Assembly: GCF_006542425.1 (NCBI RefSeq)
Contig: NZ_VFID01000001.1
Location: 62,001-126,000 of the forward strand
DNA: 64,000 nt
Direction of reading: 5' to 3'
Source of the DNA: Pseudoxanthomonas sp. z9
Lineage (GTDB): Bacteria > Pseudomonadota > Gammaproteobacteria > Xanthomonadales > Xanthomonadaceae
Made by a program: the position numbers and the translations under genes. The notes under the pieces are model-generated. The model ran no database searches, had not been told where the DNA came from, and worked only from the letters and a program-made list of their open reading frames with translations. This document shows, piece by piece, positions 9,216 to 19,088 of this stretch. The number at the start of each line of letters is the position of its first letter. The stretch's first letter is position 1.

Positions 9216-9308
9216 ATGAAGATGAACGCACACGCCCATGCTGACAGCGCGGCCCGCCAGGCCTCGGGCATGACTTCGCGTGCGCGTCGACCGGAATCCT
9301 GCTCCTAG
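9216..9308 (+). CDS. putative arginine leader peptide
   Basis: This short frame of 30 codons in the argF' leader has four Arg codons, three of them close together (9279-9281, 9285-9287, 9288-9290), shortly before the stop at 9306-9308. The stop overlaps a segment that can pair with the left half of the terminator downstream. That is the geometry expected of a ribosome-sensed attenuator: stalling at the Arg cluster would leave the pairing segment free, while finishing at the stop would cover it. A GAGG at 9201-9204 lies 11 bases before the ATG, rather far for a ribosome site. Translation is inferred from arrangement only. Confidence 0.5.
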   Translation: MKMNAHAHADSAARQASGMTSRARRPESCS

Positions 9309-9368
9309 CTGGGTCGCCCGGACGTTTTCGCCTGTCTTGACGGAACCCAGCCAGAGGCTGGGTTTTTT
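9288..9368 (+). promoter_or_regulatory. candidate arginine attenuator: alternative hairpins before argF'
   Basis: Four segments can form exclusive pairs. Segment 1 (9288-9292, CGACC) pairs with 9312-9316. Segment 2 (9308-9314, GCTGGGT) pairs over seven bases with segment 3 (9345-9351, ACCCAGC) to make an antiterminator. Segment 3 pairs better with segment 4 (9356-9364) to make the terminator. This mirrors the classic 1:2, 2:3, 3:4 order of amino-acid attenuators, with the Arg-codon cluster just before segment 2. The logic is inferred; only the complementarities are seen directly. Confidence 0.55.
9344..9368 (+). terminator. intrinsic terminator in the arg leader
   Basis: The stem AACCCAGCC (9344-9352) pairs perfectly with GGCTGGGTT (9356-9364) around a three-base loop, and the run of six T at 9363-9368 follows or overlaps the last pairs. 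It lies about 50 bases before the argF' start codon, inside its leader, which favours an attenuator over a terminator for the small exported-protein gene ending at 9174. Confidence 0.8.
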
Positions 9369-9417
9369 CGTTTTCCGCCCCCGAATTTCCGCAACATTCC
9401 CGAACCAGGATGCCTTG

Positions 9418-10419
9418 ATGAAGCACTTCTTGAACACGCAGGACTGGAGCCGCGCCGAACTGGATGCGCTGTTGGCGCAGGCGGCGCGATACAAGCAGGA
9501 CAAACTCGGCGATGCGCTGAAAGGCAAGTCGATCGCGCTGGTGTTCTTCAATCCGTCCATGCGCACCCGCACCAGCTTCGAACTGGGCGCCTTCCAGTTG
9601 GGCGGGCACGCGGTGGTCCTGCAGCCGGGCAAGGACGCGTGGCCGATCGAGTTCAACCTGGGCACCGTGATGGACGGCGACACCGAGGAGCACATCGCCG
9701 AGGTGGCGAAGGTGCTGGGTCGCTATGTCGACCTGATTGGCGTGCGCGCGTTCCCGAAGTTCGTCGACTGGGCCCAGGACCGCGAGGACATCGTGCTGAA
9801 GTCGTTCGCCAAGTATTCGCCGGTGCCGGTGATCAACATGGAGACGATCACCCATCCCTGCCAGGAACTGGCCCACGCGTTGGCGCTGCAGGAGCACTTC
9901 GGCACCACCGACCTGCGCGGCAAGAAGTACGTGCTGACCTGGACCTATCATCCCAAGCCGCTCAATACCGCGGTGGCCAATTCGGCATTGACCATCGCCA
10001 CCCGCCTGGGCATGGACGTGACCCTGCTGTGTCCGACCCCGGACTACATCCTGGACGAACGCTACATGGGGTGGGCCGCGCAGAACGTGGCCGAGAGCGG
10101 TGGCTCGCTGGCGGTCAGCCACGATATCGAAAGCGCCTACCGCGGCGCCGACGTGGTCTACGCCAAGAGCTGGGGCGCGCTGCCGTTCTTCGGCAACTGG
10201 GAGCCGGAAAAGCCGATCCGCGACCAGTACAAGCACTTCATCGTCGACGAGGCCAAGATGGCGCTGACCAACAACGGCGTGTTCTCGCACTGCCTGCCGC
10301 TGCGCCGCAACGTCAAGGCCACCGACGCGGTGATGGATTCGCCGCAGTGCATCGCCATCGACGAGGCCGAGAACCGCCTGCATGTGCAGAAGGCGATCAT
10401 GGCCGCGCTGATCAAGTAA
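9418..10419 (+). CDS. argF': N-acetylornithine carbamoyltransferase
   Basis: The 333-residue protein transfers a carbamoyl group from carbamoyl phosphate to N-acetyl-L-ornithine, giving N-acetylcitrulline, in place of the usual ornithine reaction. The carbamoyl-phosphate motif SMRTR is at 47-51, HPCQE at 146-150 and HCLPLRR at 291-297. A Lys at 300 aligns with the lysine that is carboxylated in the Xanthomonas enzyme, and EE at 90-91 falls where that enzyme recognises the acetyl group. ATG at 9418 fits family length. It is the first gene of the arg-pro unit and sits behind the candidate attenuator. The family call is firm; substrate preference follows from family knowledge. Confidence 0.95.
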   Translation: MKHFLNTQDWSRAELDALLAQAARYKQDKLGDALKGKSIALVFFNPSMRTRTSFELGAFQLGGHAVVLQPGKDAWPIEFNLGTVMDGDTEEHIAEVAKVLGRYVDLIGVRAFPKFVDWAQDREDIVLKSFAKYSPVPVINMETITHPCQELAHALALQEHFGTTDLRGKKYVLTWTYHPKPLNTAVANSALTIATRLGMDVTLLCPTPDYILDERYMGWAAQNVAESGGSLAVSHDIESAYRGADVVYAKSWGALPFFGNWEPEKPIRDQYKHFIVDEAKMALTNNGVFSHCLPLRRNVKATDAVMDSPQCIAIDEAENRLHVQKAIMAALIK

Positions 10420-10435
10420 AGACGGAACATTCGCT

Positions 10436-10524
10436 CCTTCCCCCGCTTGCGGGGGAAGGCCGGGATGGGGCGAACCACCCGTCCCGTGCCCCCACCCCAT
10501 CCCTCCCCCGCAAGCGGGGGAGGG
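10436..10524. repeat. REP doublet (inverted GC-rich palindromes) between argF' and argG
   Basis: The left palindrome is CCTTCCCCCGC-TT-GCGGGGGAAGG (10436-10459) and the right one is CCCTCCCCCGC-AA-GCGGGGGAGGG (10501-10524). They lie in inverted orientation, joined by GGGATGGGG/CCCCACCCCATCCC flanks that also pair. This is the BIME-like form of REP elements common in xanthomonads. In mRNA the pair would make a stable structure that can protect the upstream message. Confidence 0.85.
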
Positions 10525-10549
10525 GGCAAAAAACCACGAGAGACCTGAA

Positions 10550-11752
10550 ATGACCGCTTCGACCAGCAAAGACATCGTCCTCGCCTTCTCCGGCGGCCTC
10601 GACACCAGCTTCTGCATTCCCTACCTGCAGGAGCGCGGCTGGGCGGTGCATACCGTGTTCGCCGACACCGGCGGCGTGGATGCCGAGGAGCGCGCCTACA
10701 TCGAGCAGCGCGCCGCCGAACTGGGTGCGGCCAGCCACGTCACCGTGGATGGCGGCCCGGCGATCTGGAACGGCTTCGTCAAGCCGTTTGTGTGGGCGGG
10801 CGAGGGCTACCAGGGCCAGTATCCGCTGCTGGTCTCCGACCGTTACCTGATCGTCGATGCCGCGCTCAAGCGCGCCGCCGAACTTGGCACCAACGCGATT
10901 GCCCACGGCTGCACCGGCATGGGCAACGACCAGGTCCGCTTCGACCTGGCGGTCAAGGCGTCGGGCGACTACCGCATCGTCGCGCCGATCCGCGAAATCC
11001 AGAAAGAGCACACCCAGACCCGCGCCTACGAGCAGCAGTACCTGGAAGAGCGCGGGTTCGGCGTGCGTGCCAAGCAGAAGAGCTACACCATCAACGAGAA
11101 CCTGCTGGGCGTGACCCTGTCCGGCGGCGAGATCGACAAGTGGGAAGCCCCGGGCGAAGGTGCGCGCGGCTGGTGCGCGCCGCGCAGCGAGTGGCCGGAG
11201 CAGGCCCTGCGCGTGACCGTCGGCTTCAAGCACGGCGAAGCGGTGAGCCTGGACGGCCAGGCGCTGGAGGGCGCCCGGTTGCTGGCGAAGTTGAACGCGC
11301 TGTTCGCCCCCTACGGCGTGGGTCGTGGCATGTACACCGGCGATACCACCATCGGCCTGAAGGGTCGCATCGTGTACGAGGCCCCGGGCCTGATCGCCCT
11401 ATTGGCCGCGCACCGTGCGCTGGAGGAGGCGGTGCTGACCAAGCAGCAGAACCGCTTCAAGCCGGAGGTGGCGCGCAAGTGGGTGGAGGTGGTGTACGAA
11501 GGCTTCTTCCACGATCCGATCAAGACCGACCTGGAGGCTTTCCTGGCGTCCTCGCAATCAACCGTCAATGGCGAGGTGGTGCTGGAAACCCGTGGCGCCC
11601 GCGTCGACGCGGTGGCGGTGAAGTCGCCGCACCTGCTCAATGCCAAGGGCGCGACCTATGCCCAGTCGGCCGACTGGGGCGTGGAGGAGGCGGAAGGCTT
11701 CATCAAGCTGTTCGGCATGAGCAGCACGCTGTGGGCCGAGATCAACCGCTGA
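10550..11752 (+). CDS. argG: argininosuccinate synthase
   Basis: The 400-residue protein condenses citrulline with aspartate using ATP. The P-loop-like PP motif SGGLDTS occupies residues 14-20, and [12 protein letters not shown] (about 122-133) and the [15 protein letters not shown] region are typical of the short ArgG class. Because argF' yields N-acetylcitrulline, this step needs the deacetylase encoded by the next gene. It starts 130 bases after argF', the gap being filled by a REP doublet, and shares the operon strand. Confidence 0.97.
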   Translation: MTASTSKDIVLAFSGGLDTSFCIPYLQERGWAVHTVFADTGGVDAEERAYIEQRAAELGAASHVTVDGGPAIWNGFVKPFVWAGEGYQGQYPLLVSDRYLIVDAALKRAAELGTNAIAHGCTGMGNDQVRFDLAVKASGDYRIVAPIREIQKEHTQTRAYEQQYLEERGFGVRAKQKSYTINENLLGVTLSGGEIDKWEAPGEGARGWCAPRSEWPEQALRVTVGFKHGEAVSLDGQALEGARLLAKLNALFAPYGVGRGMYTGDTTIGLKGRIVYEAPGLIALLAAHRALEEAVLTKQQNRFKPEVARKWVEVVYEGFFHDPIKTDLEAFLASSQSTVNGEVVLETRGARVDAVAVKSPHLLNAKGATYAQSADWGVEEAEGFIKLFGMSSTLWAEINR

Positions 11753-11806
11753 ACCACTGACCCGCCGGAGTTCCCGAACCCGTCCGACGCCACCGAAAAT
11801 CCGTTC

Positions 11807-11899
11807 CGTCATTCCAGCGCAAGCTGGAATCCATGGGCTTCTCGCCAGCAGGTGAAGAAGCAAGCGCAAGATGGATCCCGGCTTTTCGCCGGGATGACG
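11807..11899. repeat. REP pair (CGTCATTCCAGC type) between argG and argE
   Basis: Hairpin 1 is ATTCCAGC-GCAA-GCTGGAAT (11811-11830) and hairpin 2 is ATCCCGGC-TTTTC-GCCGGGAT (11875-11895). The outer ends CGTCAT (11807-11812) and ATGACG (11894-11899) are complementary, so the two units face each other. Copies of this motif family are scattered through many proteobacterial genomes. It occupies most of the 229-base gap before argE. Confidence 0.85.
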
Positions 11900-11981
11900 A
11901 TCCGAGACTATCGGCGCTTCAGCAGGGGAGGGAATGTCCCATCCGAATCCAGAGCCATGACCCGTTGCAGAGCGACCCTCC

Positions 11982-13067
11982 ATGCTTGACCAGGTTCTCC
12001 AGCATCTCGAACAACTGGTGTCATACGACACCCGCAATCCGCCGCGTGCCATCACCACCGGCGGCATCTTCGACTACATCCGCGCGCAGTTGCCGGACTT
12101 CAATGTCGAGGTGATCGACCATGGCGCCGGCGCGGTGTCGCTGTTCGCCGTGCGCGGGCAGCCGCAGCGGGTGTTCAACGTGCACCTGGACACGGTGCCG
12201 TCGTCGCCGGCGTGGACCGCCGATCCGCTGAAGCTGCGGGTCGAGGGCGACCGCGCCATCGGCCTGGGCGCCTGCGACATCAAGGGCGCCGCCGCCGGCC
12301 TGATCGCCGCCGCGCAGGTCACCTCGGGCGATGCCGCGTTCCTGTTTTCCAGTGACGAGGAAGCCAACGACCCGCGCTGCATCGCCGCGTTCCTCGCCCG
12401 TGATCATGGGTTCAGCGAAGCCATCATCGCCGAGCCCACCCAGGGCCAGGCGGTGCTGGCGCACCGGGGCATCAGCGCGGTGCGGATGACGTTCAAGGGC
12501 CAGGCCGGGCACGCTTCGGCCGAGAACGCGTTGTCGCTGAGCGCGTTGCACAACGCGATGCGCTGGGGTACGACCGCACTGGACCACGTGCAGGCCCAGC
12601 ACCACCTGCGCTTCGGCGGGTTGACCGGGCTGCGCTTCAACATCGGCCGGGTCGAGGGTGGCATCAAGGCCAACATGATCGCGCCCAGCGCCGAGGTCCG
12701 GTTCGGCTTCCGGCCGCTGCCCTCCCAGGACATGGACGCGCTGCACGCGCAGTTCTGTGCGTTCGCCAATCCCGACGCGCTGGCCGAGTACGAGGAGACC
12801 TTCCGCGGCCCGTCGCTGCCATCCGGTGACGTCGCCCGTGCCGAAGAGCGTCGCCTGGCCGCGCGCGACCTGGCCGATGAACTCGGCCTGCCGGTCGGCA
12901 ACGCGGTGGACTTCTGGACCGAGGCTTCGCTGTTCTCCCAGGCCGGCCTGACCGCGCTGGTGTACGGTCCGGGCGACATCGCCCAGGCACATACCGCCGA
13001 CGAGTGGGTCGCACTCGATCAGCTTCAACATTACGCCGCCACCGTGCAGCGGATTTTCACCGCATAA
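11982..13067 (+). CDS. argE: N-acetylcitrulline deacetylase (ArgE-like M20 peptidase)
   Basis: This 361-residue M20 family zinc hydrolase has metal ligands in HLDTVP (His68, Asp70) and GACDIKG (Asp99), the catalytic SSDEEAND (Glu126/127) and a late AQAHTADEW His. In Xanthomonas the orthologous enzyme was characterised as N-acetyl-L-citrulline deacetylase, which fits its place between argG and argB in a pathway that makes acetylcitrulline; activity on acetylornithine is also possible. Its product citrulline feeds ArgG. The 18-base gap to argB suggests one message. Confidence 0.93.
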   Translation: MLDQVLQHLEQLVSYDTRNPPRAITTGGIFDYIRAQLPDFNVEVIDHGAGAVSLFAVRGQPQRVFNVHLDTVPSSPAWTADPLKLRVEGDRAIGLGACDIKGAAAGLIAAAQVTSGDAAFLFSSDEEANDPRCIAAFLARDHGFSEAIIAEPTQGQAVLAHRGISAVRMTFKGQAGHASAENALSLSALHNAMRWGTTALDHVQAQHHLRFGGLTGLRFNIGRVEGGIKANMIAPSAEVRFGFRPLPSQDMDALHAQFCAFANPDALAEYEETFRGPSLPSGDVARAEERRLAARDLADELGLPVGNAVDFWTEASLFSQAGLTALVYGPGDIAQAHTADEWVALDQLQHYAATVQRIFTA

Positions 13068-13085
13068 CCGAGACCCGCAGAACCG

Positions 13086-14402
13086 ATGGAATCGAACAAG
13101 CAAACCCGGCAGACCATCATCCGGCTGCTCTCCAGCATGGCCAGTGCGAAGGAGATTTCGCAGTACGTCAAGCGCTTCTCGCAGCTGGACGCCAAGCGCT
13201 TCGCCGTGGTCAAGGTCGGCGGCGCGGTGTTGCGCGACGACCTGGAGGCGCTGACCTCCTCGCTGACCTTCCTGCAGGAAGTCGGCCTGACCCCGATCGT
13301 CGTGCATGGCGCCGGCCCGCAGCTGGACGAGGAGATGAACGCCGCCGGCATCGCCAAGCGGACCGTCAACGGCCTGCGCGTGACCACGCCGGAAGTGCTG
13401 GCGATCGTGCGCAAGGTGTTCCTGCAGCAGAACCTGGCGCTGGTGGAGGCGCTGCAGCAGGGCGGGGCGCGCGCGACCTCGATCGTGTCCGGCGTGTTCG
13501 AGGCCGAATACAAGGACCAGGCGACCTACGGCCTGGTCGGCGAGGTCACCCGCATCAACCTGGCGCCGATCGAGGCCAGCCTGCATGCCGGCTCCATTCC
13601 GGTCATCGCCAGCATGGGCGAGACGGTCGGCGGGCAGATCCTCAATATCAACGCCGACTTCGCCGCCAACGAACTGGTACAGGTGCTGCAGCCGTACAAG
13701 ATCATCTTCCTGACCGGCACCGGTGGCCTGCTGGGCGCAGACGGCAAGGTCATCGACTCGATCAACCTGTCCACCGAGTACGAAGAACTGATGGCGCAGC
13801 CGTGGATCAACGGCGGCATGCGGGTGAAGATCGAGCAGATCAAGGATCTGCTGGACAAGCTGCCGCTGACCTCGTCGGTATCGATCACCAAGCCGGCGGA
13901 ACTGGCCAAGGAACTGTTCACCCATCGCGGCTCCGGCACCCTGGTGCGGCGCGGCGAGCGCGTGCTGCGCTTCGATTCCTGGGAAGGCGTGGATCGGCAG
14001 CGCCTGCGCGAGCTGATCGAATCGAGTTTCGGACGGCGCCTGCTGCCGGACTATTTCGAGCGCACCACGCCGCATCGCGTCTACATCAGCGAGAACTACC
14101 GCACCGCGCTGATCCTGACCCACGAGGACGGCTTCGCCTACCTGGACAAGTTCGCGGTGCTCGACGATGCGCAGGGCGAAGGCCTCGGGCGCGCGGTCTG
14201 GCACGTGATGCGCGAGGAGAACCCGCAACTGTTCTGGCGTTCGCGCCACAACAACCCGGTCAACATCTTCTACTACGCCGAATCCGACGGCTGCTACAAG
14301 CAGGAGAAGTGGAAGGTGTTCTGGTACGGCATCGAGCGTTTCGACGACATCGAGCGCTGCGTGGCGCATTGCCGCACGCGCCAGCCAACCCTGGTGGACT
14401 GA
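13086..14402 (+). CDS. argB: N-acetylglutamate kinase fused to GNAT domain (NAGS-NAGK)
   Basis: The protein has 438 residues, far longer than a plain ArgB (about 260-300). Residues 38-285 form the amino-acid kinase fold, with VVKVGGAVL (41-49), HGAGPQ and the [16 protein letters not shown] region. Residues about 300-438 form a GNAT acetyltransferase-like domain ([21 protein letters not shown] resembles the acetyl-CoA loop). Xanthomonas campestris has a characterised bifunctional enzyme of this layout that both makes N-acetylglutamate and phosphorylates it, related to vertebrate NAGS. No separate argA or argJ appears in the window, consistent with the fusion supplying the first step. Confidence 0.95.
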   Translation: MESNKQTRQTIIRLLSSMASAKEISQYVKRFSQLDAKRFAVVKVGGAVLRDDLEALTSSLTFLQEVGLTPIVVHGAGPQLDEEMNAAGIAKRTVNGLRVTTPEVLAIVRKVFLQQNLALVEALQQGGARATSIVSGVFEAEYKDQATYGLVGEVTRINLAPIEASLHAGSIPVIASMGETVGGQILNINADFAANELVQVLQPYKIIFLTGTGGLLGADGKVIDSINLSTEYEELMAQPWINGGMRVKIEQIKDLLDKLPLTSSVSITKPAELAKELFTHRGSGTLVRRGERVLRFDSWEGVDRQRLRELIESSFGRRLLPDYFERTTPHRVYISENYRTALILTHEDGFAYLDKFAVLDDAQGEGLGRAVWHVMREENPQLFWRSRHNNPVNIFYYAESDGCYKQEKWKVFWYGIERFDDIERCVAHCRTRQPTLVD

Positions 14403-14403
14403 G

Positions 14404-15021
14404 ATGGCGACGAATACCCCCGGCCTCTGGCAGCAGGTCCCCCGGCTGGAAGGACGACACGTCCGTCTGGAACCGTTGCTGCGCGAGCACGCGGACGGCC
14501 TGCGTGCGGCCTTGGAAGGTGATGCGCTGGCCGCGCTCTGGTACACCAACGTGCCTCGCGCCGCCGACGTGGATGGTTACCTGGATGGCGTGTTCGCCAC
14601 CCAGGCGCAGGGCCGGATCCTGCCGTTCGTGGTCCGCGACGCCGCCGGCGATGTCATCGGCAGCACGCGTTTCTATGATCTGGAACCGGGCGTGCCACGC
14701 GTCAGCATCGGCTACACATGGTACGCGCCGCGCGTGCAGCGTACCGGCCTCAACACCGAGGCAAAATTGCTGTTGCTGACCCATGCCTTTGAAACGCTGG
14801 GCTGCATCAGTGTCATATTCGAGACCAGCTGGTTCAACCAGCGCTCGCGCGCGGCCATCGCCCGCCTGGGCGCGAAACAGGACGGCGTGCTGCGCAACCA
14901 CCGGCGCCATGCCGACGGCAGCCCGCGTGACACCGTCATCTTCTCCATCCTCGACAACGAATGGCCGGCAGTGAAGCGCAACCTGCTTTCGCGCCTGGTC
15001 CAGCATGAGTCCTCCCCATGA
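14404..15021 (+). CDS. GNAT acetyltransferase, RimJ/RimL-like
   Basis: This 205-residue protein has the RimJ/RimL layout: [15 protein letters not shown] at the start, [22 protein letters not shown] in the middle, [16 protein letters not shown] as the acetyl-CoA region and [27 protein letters not shown] toward the end. Such enzymes acetylate protein N-termini or small amines. The start codon is one base after the argB stop, and its stop overlaps the argC start, so it is tightly built into the arg operon. A role in arginine metabolism is suggested by place only; the fused argB already carries an acetyltransferase. Confidence 0.88.
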   Translation: MATNTPGLWQQVPRLEGRHVRLEPLLREHADGLRAALEGDALAALWYTNVPRAADVDGYLDGVFATQAQGRILPFVVRDAAGDVIGSTRFYDLEPGVPRVSIGYTWYAPRVQRTGLNTEAKLLLLTHAFETLGCISVIFETSWFNQRSRAAIARLGAKQDGVLRNHRRHADGSPRDTVIFSILDNEWPAVKRNLLSRLVQHESSP

Positions 15022-15989
15022 AAACCGTCGGCATCGTCGGCGCGCGCGGACACACCGGCGCCGAACTGATCAAACTGATTGATCGCCATCCCCATCTGGA
15101 ACTGGCGTTCGTGTCCTCGCGCGAACTGGACGGGCAGAAGGTCAGTGACCACATCGCCGGCTTTTCCGGCGCCCTGCGCTACGAGACCCTGAGCCACGAG
15201 CAGGTGGGCGGGAAGGGGGCCGATGCGGTCATCCTGGCCTTGCCAAACGGCAAGGCAGCCGAACTGGTCGCGGCGATCGACGCGCAGGCACCGGCGACGG
15301 TGGTGGTGGATCTGTCCGCCGATTACCGCTTCAACTCCGACTGGTATTACGGCCTGCCGGAGCTGACCCGCGACACCTATGCCGGGCAGACGCGCATCAG
15401 CAATCCCGGTTGCTATGCCACCGCGATGCAACTGGTGATCGCGCCCGTGCTGGACCAGCTGGCCGGGCCGCCGCAGTGCTTCGGCGTCTCGGGCTACTCC
15501 GGCGCGGGTACCACGCCCTCGGACAAGAACAACGTCGAGCTGCTGCGCGACAACCTGATGCCGTACGCGCTGGCTGATCACATGCACGAGCGTGAGGTCA
15601 GCCGGCACCTTGGCGTGCCGGTGGAGTTCATGCCGCACGTGGCCCCGCATTTCCGCGGCATCACCATGACCGTCAACCTGTACCTGCAACAGGCGATCAA
15701 GCCAGACGACATGCGCGCCCTGTACCGGCAACGCTACGCAGGCGAACCGCTGATCCGGGTGCGCGATGACGCGCCGTGGGTCAGCCGCATCGCGGGGCGG
15801 CACGGTGTGGAAATCGGCGGCTTCACCGTGGCGCCGGGCGGCAAGCGCATGGTGGTGGTGGCGACCCTGGACAACCTGCTCAAGGGCGCGGCTACCCAGG
15901 CGATGCAGAATCTCAACACGGCGTTCGGCTTCGATGAACTGGAGAGCATTCCGGTGGACGCATTCCATCACGAGGAGGGCAGGGCATGA
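15018..15989 (+). CDS. argC: N-acetyl-gamma-glutamyl-phosphate reductase
   Basis: The 323-residue protein reduces N-acetylglutamyl phosphate to the semialdehyde with NADPH. The Rossmann start [14 protein letters not shown] occupies residues 4-17, the catalytic Cys132 sits in SNPGCYATA, and [10 protein letters not shown] holds the conserved His. It overlaps the GNAT stop (ATGA) and its own stop overlaps argH. Length and motifs match the short-type ArgC family. Confidence 0.97.
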   Translation: MKTVGIVGARGHTGAELIKLIDRHPHLELAFVSSRELDGQKVSDHIAGFSGALRYETLSHEQVGGKGADAVILALPNGKAAELVAAIDAQAPATVVVDLSADYRFNSDWYYGLPELTRDTYAGQTRISNPGCYATAMQLVIAPVLDQLAGPPQCFGVSGYSGAGTTPSDKNNVELLRDNLMPYALADHMHEREVSRHLGVPVEFMPHVAPHFRGITMTVNLYLQQAIKPDDMRALYRQRYAGEPLIRVRDDAPWVSRIAGRHGVEIGGFTVAPGGKRMVVVATLDNLLKGAATQAMQNLNTAFGFDELESIPVDAFHHEEGRA

Positions 15990-17284
15990 GCGACCTGTTG
16001 TGGCAGAAGCCCGGCGTCGCCGTCGACGCGGAAATCCAGCGATTCCTGGCCGGCGACGATGTGTTGCTGGATCGCGAATTCTTCCTGCACGACATCCAGG
16101 CCAGCACCGCGCATGCGGAGGGGCTGCAGCACATCGGCATCCTGTCGGTGGATGAGCTGGCCGGGCTGAAGCGCGAACTGGCCGCGCTGGCCGAAGACTT
16201 CCGCGCCGGCCGCTTCGTACTGGACGAGCGCTACGAGGATGGCCATTCCGCGATCGAGGCACGCCTGACCGAACGCCTGGGCGACGCCGGCCGCAAGATT
16301 CATACCGGCCGCAGCCGCAATGACCAGATCCTGGTCGCCACCCGCCTGTGGCTGAAGGAAAAGCTGGCGCGCACGGCGACGCTGTGCCGCGAAGTCGCGA
16401 AGGTCGCCCTGGACCGCGCGGTCGCCGAGCAATCGCTGCCACTGCCCGGCTATACCCACATCCAGCGTGCGGTGGTCTCGTCGGCGGGCATGTGGTGGGC
16501 CGGCTGGACCGAAGCCTTCATCGACAACGCCATCCGCGCCGGCGATACCCTCAAGCTGGTCGATGCCAATCCACTGGGGACCGCGGCCGGCTACGGGGTC
16601 AACCTGAAATTGGATCGCGAACACACCACCGCGGCGCTGGGCTTCGCACGCATGCAGGTCAGTCCGATCTACGCGCAGCTCTCGCGCGGCAAGTTCGAGA
16701 TGGCCGCGCTGGAAGCGCTTGGCGCCGCGACGTTGGACCTGCGCCGGATCGCCTGGGATCTGTCGCTGTTCACCAGCGCCGAATTCGGTTTTGTCGCACT
16801 GCCGGCCCAGTACACCACCGGCAGTTCGATCATGCCGAACAAGCGCAACCCCGACGTGATCGAACTGATGCGCGCCACCCACGCCAGCGTGGCGGCGGCG
16901 CGCACCGAGATCGAACAGTTGCTGTCGCTGCCGTCTGGTTACCACCGTGATCTGCAGGCCAGCAAGGGCGCGATCTTCCATGGCTTCAGCCGTGGCCTGC
17001 CGGCGCTGGAACTATTGCCCGCGCTGCTGGCCAACCTGGAATGGCGCGAGGACCGGCTGCGCGCGGCGATCGATTCGGGCATGTACGCGACCGACGTGGC
17101 GGTGGAAGCCGCTGTGGCGGGCATACCCTTCCGCGAGGCCTACAAGGCCGCCGCCGCCGCGGCGGACACGGCCGGGCAGGGACGTACCCCGGAAGGCAGC
17201 CTGGATGCGCGGGTGTCGCCGGGCGCCGCCGCCGACCTGCGGCTGGATACCCTGCGCCAGCGCCTGGTCGCGCTGGAGGGCTGA
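15986..17284 (+). CDS. argH: argininosuccinate lyase
   Basis: The 432-residue protein splits argininosuccinate into arginine and fumarate, the last step. TGRSRNDQ (about residues 108-115) and the signature [12 protein letters not shown] (near 277-288), with its mobile catalytic loop Ser, are intact, and [10 protein letters not shown] supplies a catalytic His. It is somewhat shorter than the 460-residue enteric enzyme because the C-terminus is trimmed, as in other xanthomonads. Its start overlaps the argC stop and the cupin gene follows after three bases. Confidence 0.97.
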   Translation: MSDLLWQKPGVAVDAEIQRFLAGDDVLLDREFFLHDIQASTAHAEGLQHIGILSVDELAGLKRELAALAEDFRAGRFVLDERYEDGHSAIEARLTERLGDAGRKIHTGRSRNDQILVATRLWLKEKLARTATLCREVAKVALDRAVAEQSLPLPGYTHIQRAVVSSAGMWWAGWTEAFIDNAIRAGDTLKLVDANPLGTAAGYGVNLKLDREHTTAALGFARMQVSPIYAQLSRGKFEMAALEALGAATLDLRRIAWDLSLFTSAEFGFVALPAQYTTGSSIMPNKRNPDVIELMRATHASVAAARTEIEQLLSLPSGYHRDLQASKGAIFHGFSRGLPALELLPALLANLEWREDRLRAAIDSGMYATDVAVEAAVAGIPFREAYKAAAAAADTAGQGRTPEGSLDARVSPGAAADLRLDTLRQRLVALEG

Positions 17285-17287
17285 CTC

Positions 17288-17644
17288 ATGTCGCCGGTCA
17301 GTCGCGCCAATGCCGAACACTACGCGTGGGGCCAGGGTTGCGATGGCTGGCATCTGCTCAAGGATGCGGGCCTGAGCGTGATCGAGGAGCGGATGCCGCC
17401 GGGTACGGCGGAAGTCAGGCACTTCCACGTCCAGGCGCGCCAGTTCTTCTATGTGCTGGATGGGCAGGCCGAACTGGAAGTGGAGGGCGCCGTTTCCTTG
17501 CTCGATGCCGGGCAGGGGCTGCATGTCGCGCCGGGACAGGCGCACCGGATGCGCAACCGCGGCGACAGCGATGCGCGCTTCCTGGTGATTTCGTCCCCGC
17601 GCGCGCACGGTGATCGCCAACCTGCGCAGGAGAATCATGCATGA
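17288..17644 (+). CDS. small cupin-domain protein
   Basis: The 118-residue single-domain cupin carries motif 1 as G-(x)n-HFHVQARQFFYVLDGQAEL (metal ligands His, His and a Gln/Glu position) and motif 2 near GLHVAPGQAHRMRN. The predicted fold is a beta-barrel, often binding a divalent metal. It starts three bases after argH and overlaps the YciI gene, so it is cotranscribed with arginine genes. A role in sensing or modifying a pathway compound is possible but not shown by the sequence. Confidence 0.85.
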   Translation: MSPVSRANAEHYAWGQGCDGWHLLKDAGLSVIEERMPPGTAEVRHFHVQARQFFYVLDGQAELEVEGAVSLLDAGQGLHVAPGQAHRMRNRGDSDARFLVISSPRAHGDRQPAQENHA

Positions 17645-17901
17645 AGACCCGCTACCTGGTGATGGCGATGCGCACGCCGGACTTCCGCGATGACGTCATC
17701 GCGCCGCACCATGCGTTCCTGGATGGCCTGCGCGAGGCGGGCCTGCTGGAAATGACCGGCGGTTTCAGCGATCGCAGTGGAGGTGCCTATCTGCTGTCGG
17801 GCGTGGCTTCGCTGGAGGAGGCGCATGCGATCGCCGCGCGCGACCCGCTGGCCGTCACCGGCAGCTCCCGTCTCACCGTGCACGAATGGAACACTCGCTG
17901 A
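17641..17901 (+). CDS. YciI family protein
   Basis: The 86-residue protein has a ferredoxin-like YciI fold: MKTRYLVMAMRTPDF at the start, HHAFLDGLREAGLLEMTGGFSD with the conserved His and Asp, and DPLAVTGSSRLTVHEW at the end. YciI proteins are small, often enzymatic or dimeric partners of unknown substrate. It overlaps the cupin gene by four bases and lies seven bases before proB, placing both small proteins between arginine and proline synthesis. Confidence 0.88.
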   Translation: MKTRYLVMAMRTPDFRDDVIAPHHAFLDGLREAGLLEMTGGFSDRSGGAYLLSGVASLEEAHAIAARDPLAVTGSSRLTVHEWNTR

Positions 17902-17908
17902 GTCCGTC

Positions 17909-19051
17909 ATGAGCCAGGCCCCATCTCCCTTCGTCGAACAGACCCTGCCGACCTGGAAGCGCGCGGTGCTGAAGGTCGGCAGCAGCCTGCTGGCCAACGA
18001 GGGCGAGGGACTGAGCCCGCGGCACGCGCTCAACCTGGCGCAGTTCGTGTCTTCCAGCCTGCTGGGCGGACGCGAAATGGTGATCGTGTCCTCCGGCGCG
18101 GTCGCCGCCGGACGCGGGCTGCTGCATCGCAAGCCGGCCGCGGGCGTCGCGATGGCGGAACGGCAGGCACTGGCCGCGCTCGGGCAGGCGCAGCTGATTG
18201 GCCTGTGGCAGCGCTTCTTCGAGCGCCCGGTCGCGCAGGTGTTGCTGACCCATGACGATCTGCGCAATCGCCGGCGTTATCTCAACGCCCGCGCCACCCT
18301 GCAGGAACTGCTGGCGCTGGGCGCGTTGCCCATCATCAACGAAAACGACACCGTGTCGGTGGACGAACTGAAGCTGGGTGACAACGACAACCTGGCCGCG
18401 GTGGTGGCCGCGCTCGTCGATGCGGACGCGCTGTTCATCGCCACCGACATCGACGGTTTCTATTCGGCCAATCCGCGCACGCATGCGGAAGCCCGGCCCA
18501 TACTCGACGTGGAAGCGCTGACGCCCGAATTCTTCGCCATGGCCGGTGGCACCGGCAGCGGGGTCGGCACCGGCGGCATGCATACCAAGCTCGAAGCCGC
18601 GGCCAAGGCGGCGGCGGCCGGCATCGAAACCTTCCTGTTCAATGGCACCCGCGTCGAGACCTTGTCCGCGCTCGCGGCCGGGCGCCTGCATGGCACCCGC
18701 TTCCGGCCGGCCCAGAACCGCCTGGCCGCGCGCAAGTACTGGCTGCGCAACGTGCCGGTGGAAACCGGTGCGATCCTGGTCGACGCCGGCGCGGCCGGCG
18801 CGGTGCGCGAGCGCGGTGCTTCGCTGCTGCCGGGGGGCGTGGTCGGCGCGGAAGGCGATTTCCGTCGCGGCGACATGGTCGAGGTGCGCCTGCGCGACGG
18901 CGGTGACCAGTGCATCGCACGCGGCGTGAGCCAGTACTCGGCCATCGACATCCGCCGCATCGCCCGCCGGCATTCGCGCGAGATCGAGGCGATACTCGGC
19001 TACAGCTACGGTGAGAACGTCGTGCACCGCGACGATCTGGTCGTGCTCTGA
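17909..19051 (+). CDS. proB: glutamate 5-kinase
   Basis: The 380-residue protein phosphorylates glutamate in the first step of proline synthesis. The kinase domain shows [11 protein letters not shown] (about 19-29), [32 protein letters not shown] and [12 protein letters not shown]. The last 100 residues, from [13 protein letters not shown] to [19 protein letters not shown], form a PUA domain. ATG at 17909 gives the normal ProB start. It is upstream of proA by 37 bases. Feedback inhibition by proline is known for the family. Confidence 0.96.
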   Translation: MSQAPSPFVEQTLPTWKRAVLKVGSSLLANEGEGLSPRHALNLAQFVSSSLLGGREMVIVSSGAVAAGRGLLHRKPAAGVAMAERQALAALGQAQLIGLWQRFFERPVAQVLLTHDDLRNRRRYLNARATLQELLALGALPIINENDTVSVDELKLGDNDNLAAVVAALVDADALFIATDIDGFYSANPRTHAEARPILDVEALTPEFFAMAGGTGSGVGTGGMHTKLEAAAKAAAAGIETFLFNGTRVETLSALAAGRLHGTRFRPAQNRLAARKYWLRNVPVETGAILVDAGAAGAVRERGASLLPGGVVGAEGDFRRGDMVEVRLRDGGDQCIARGVSQYSAIDIRRIARRHSREIEAILGYSYGENVVHRDDLVVL

Positions 19052-19088
19052 ACCGGCCATCCGAACACCAGTAAAGGGACCGAACACG

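Noticed and set aside
9344..9368. Plain terminator for the gene ending at 9174
   Set aside because: It lies 170 bases downstream of that stop and inside the argF' leader with an alternative pairing partner, so attenuation explains it better, although it may also stop read-through.
12021..14549. Open frame of 842 codons on the minus strand across argE and argB
   Set aside because: argE and argB are intact on the other strand with catalytic motifs, so this is a shadow frame.
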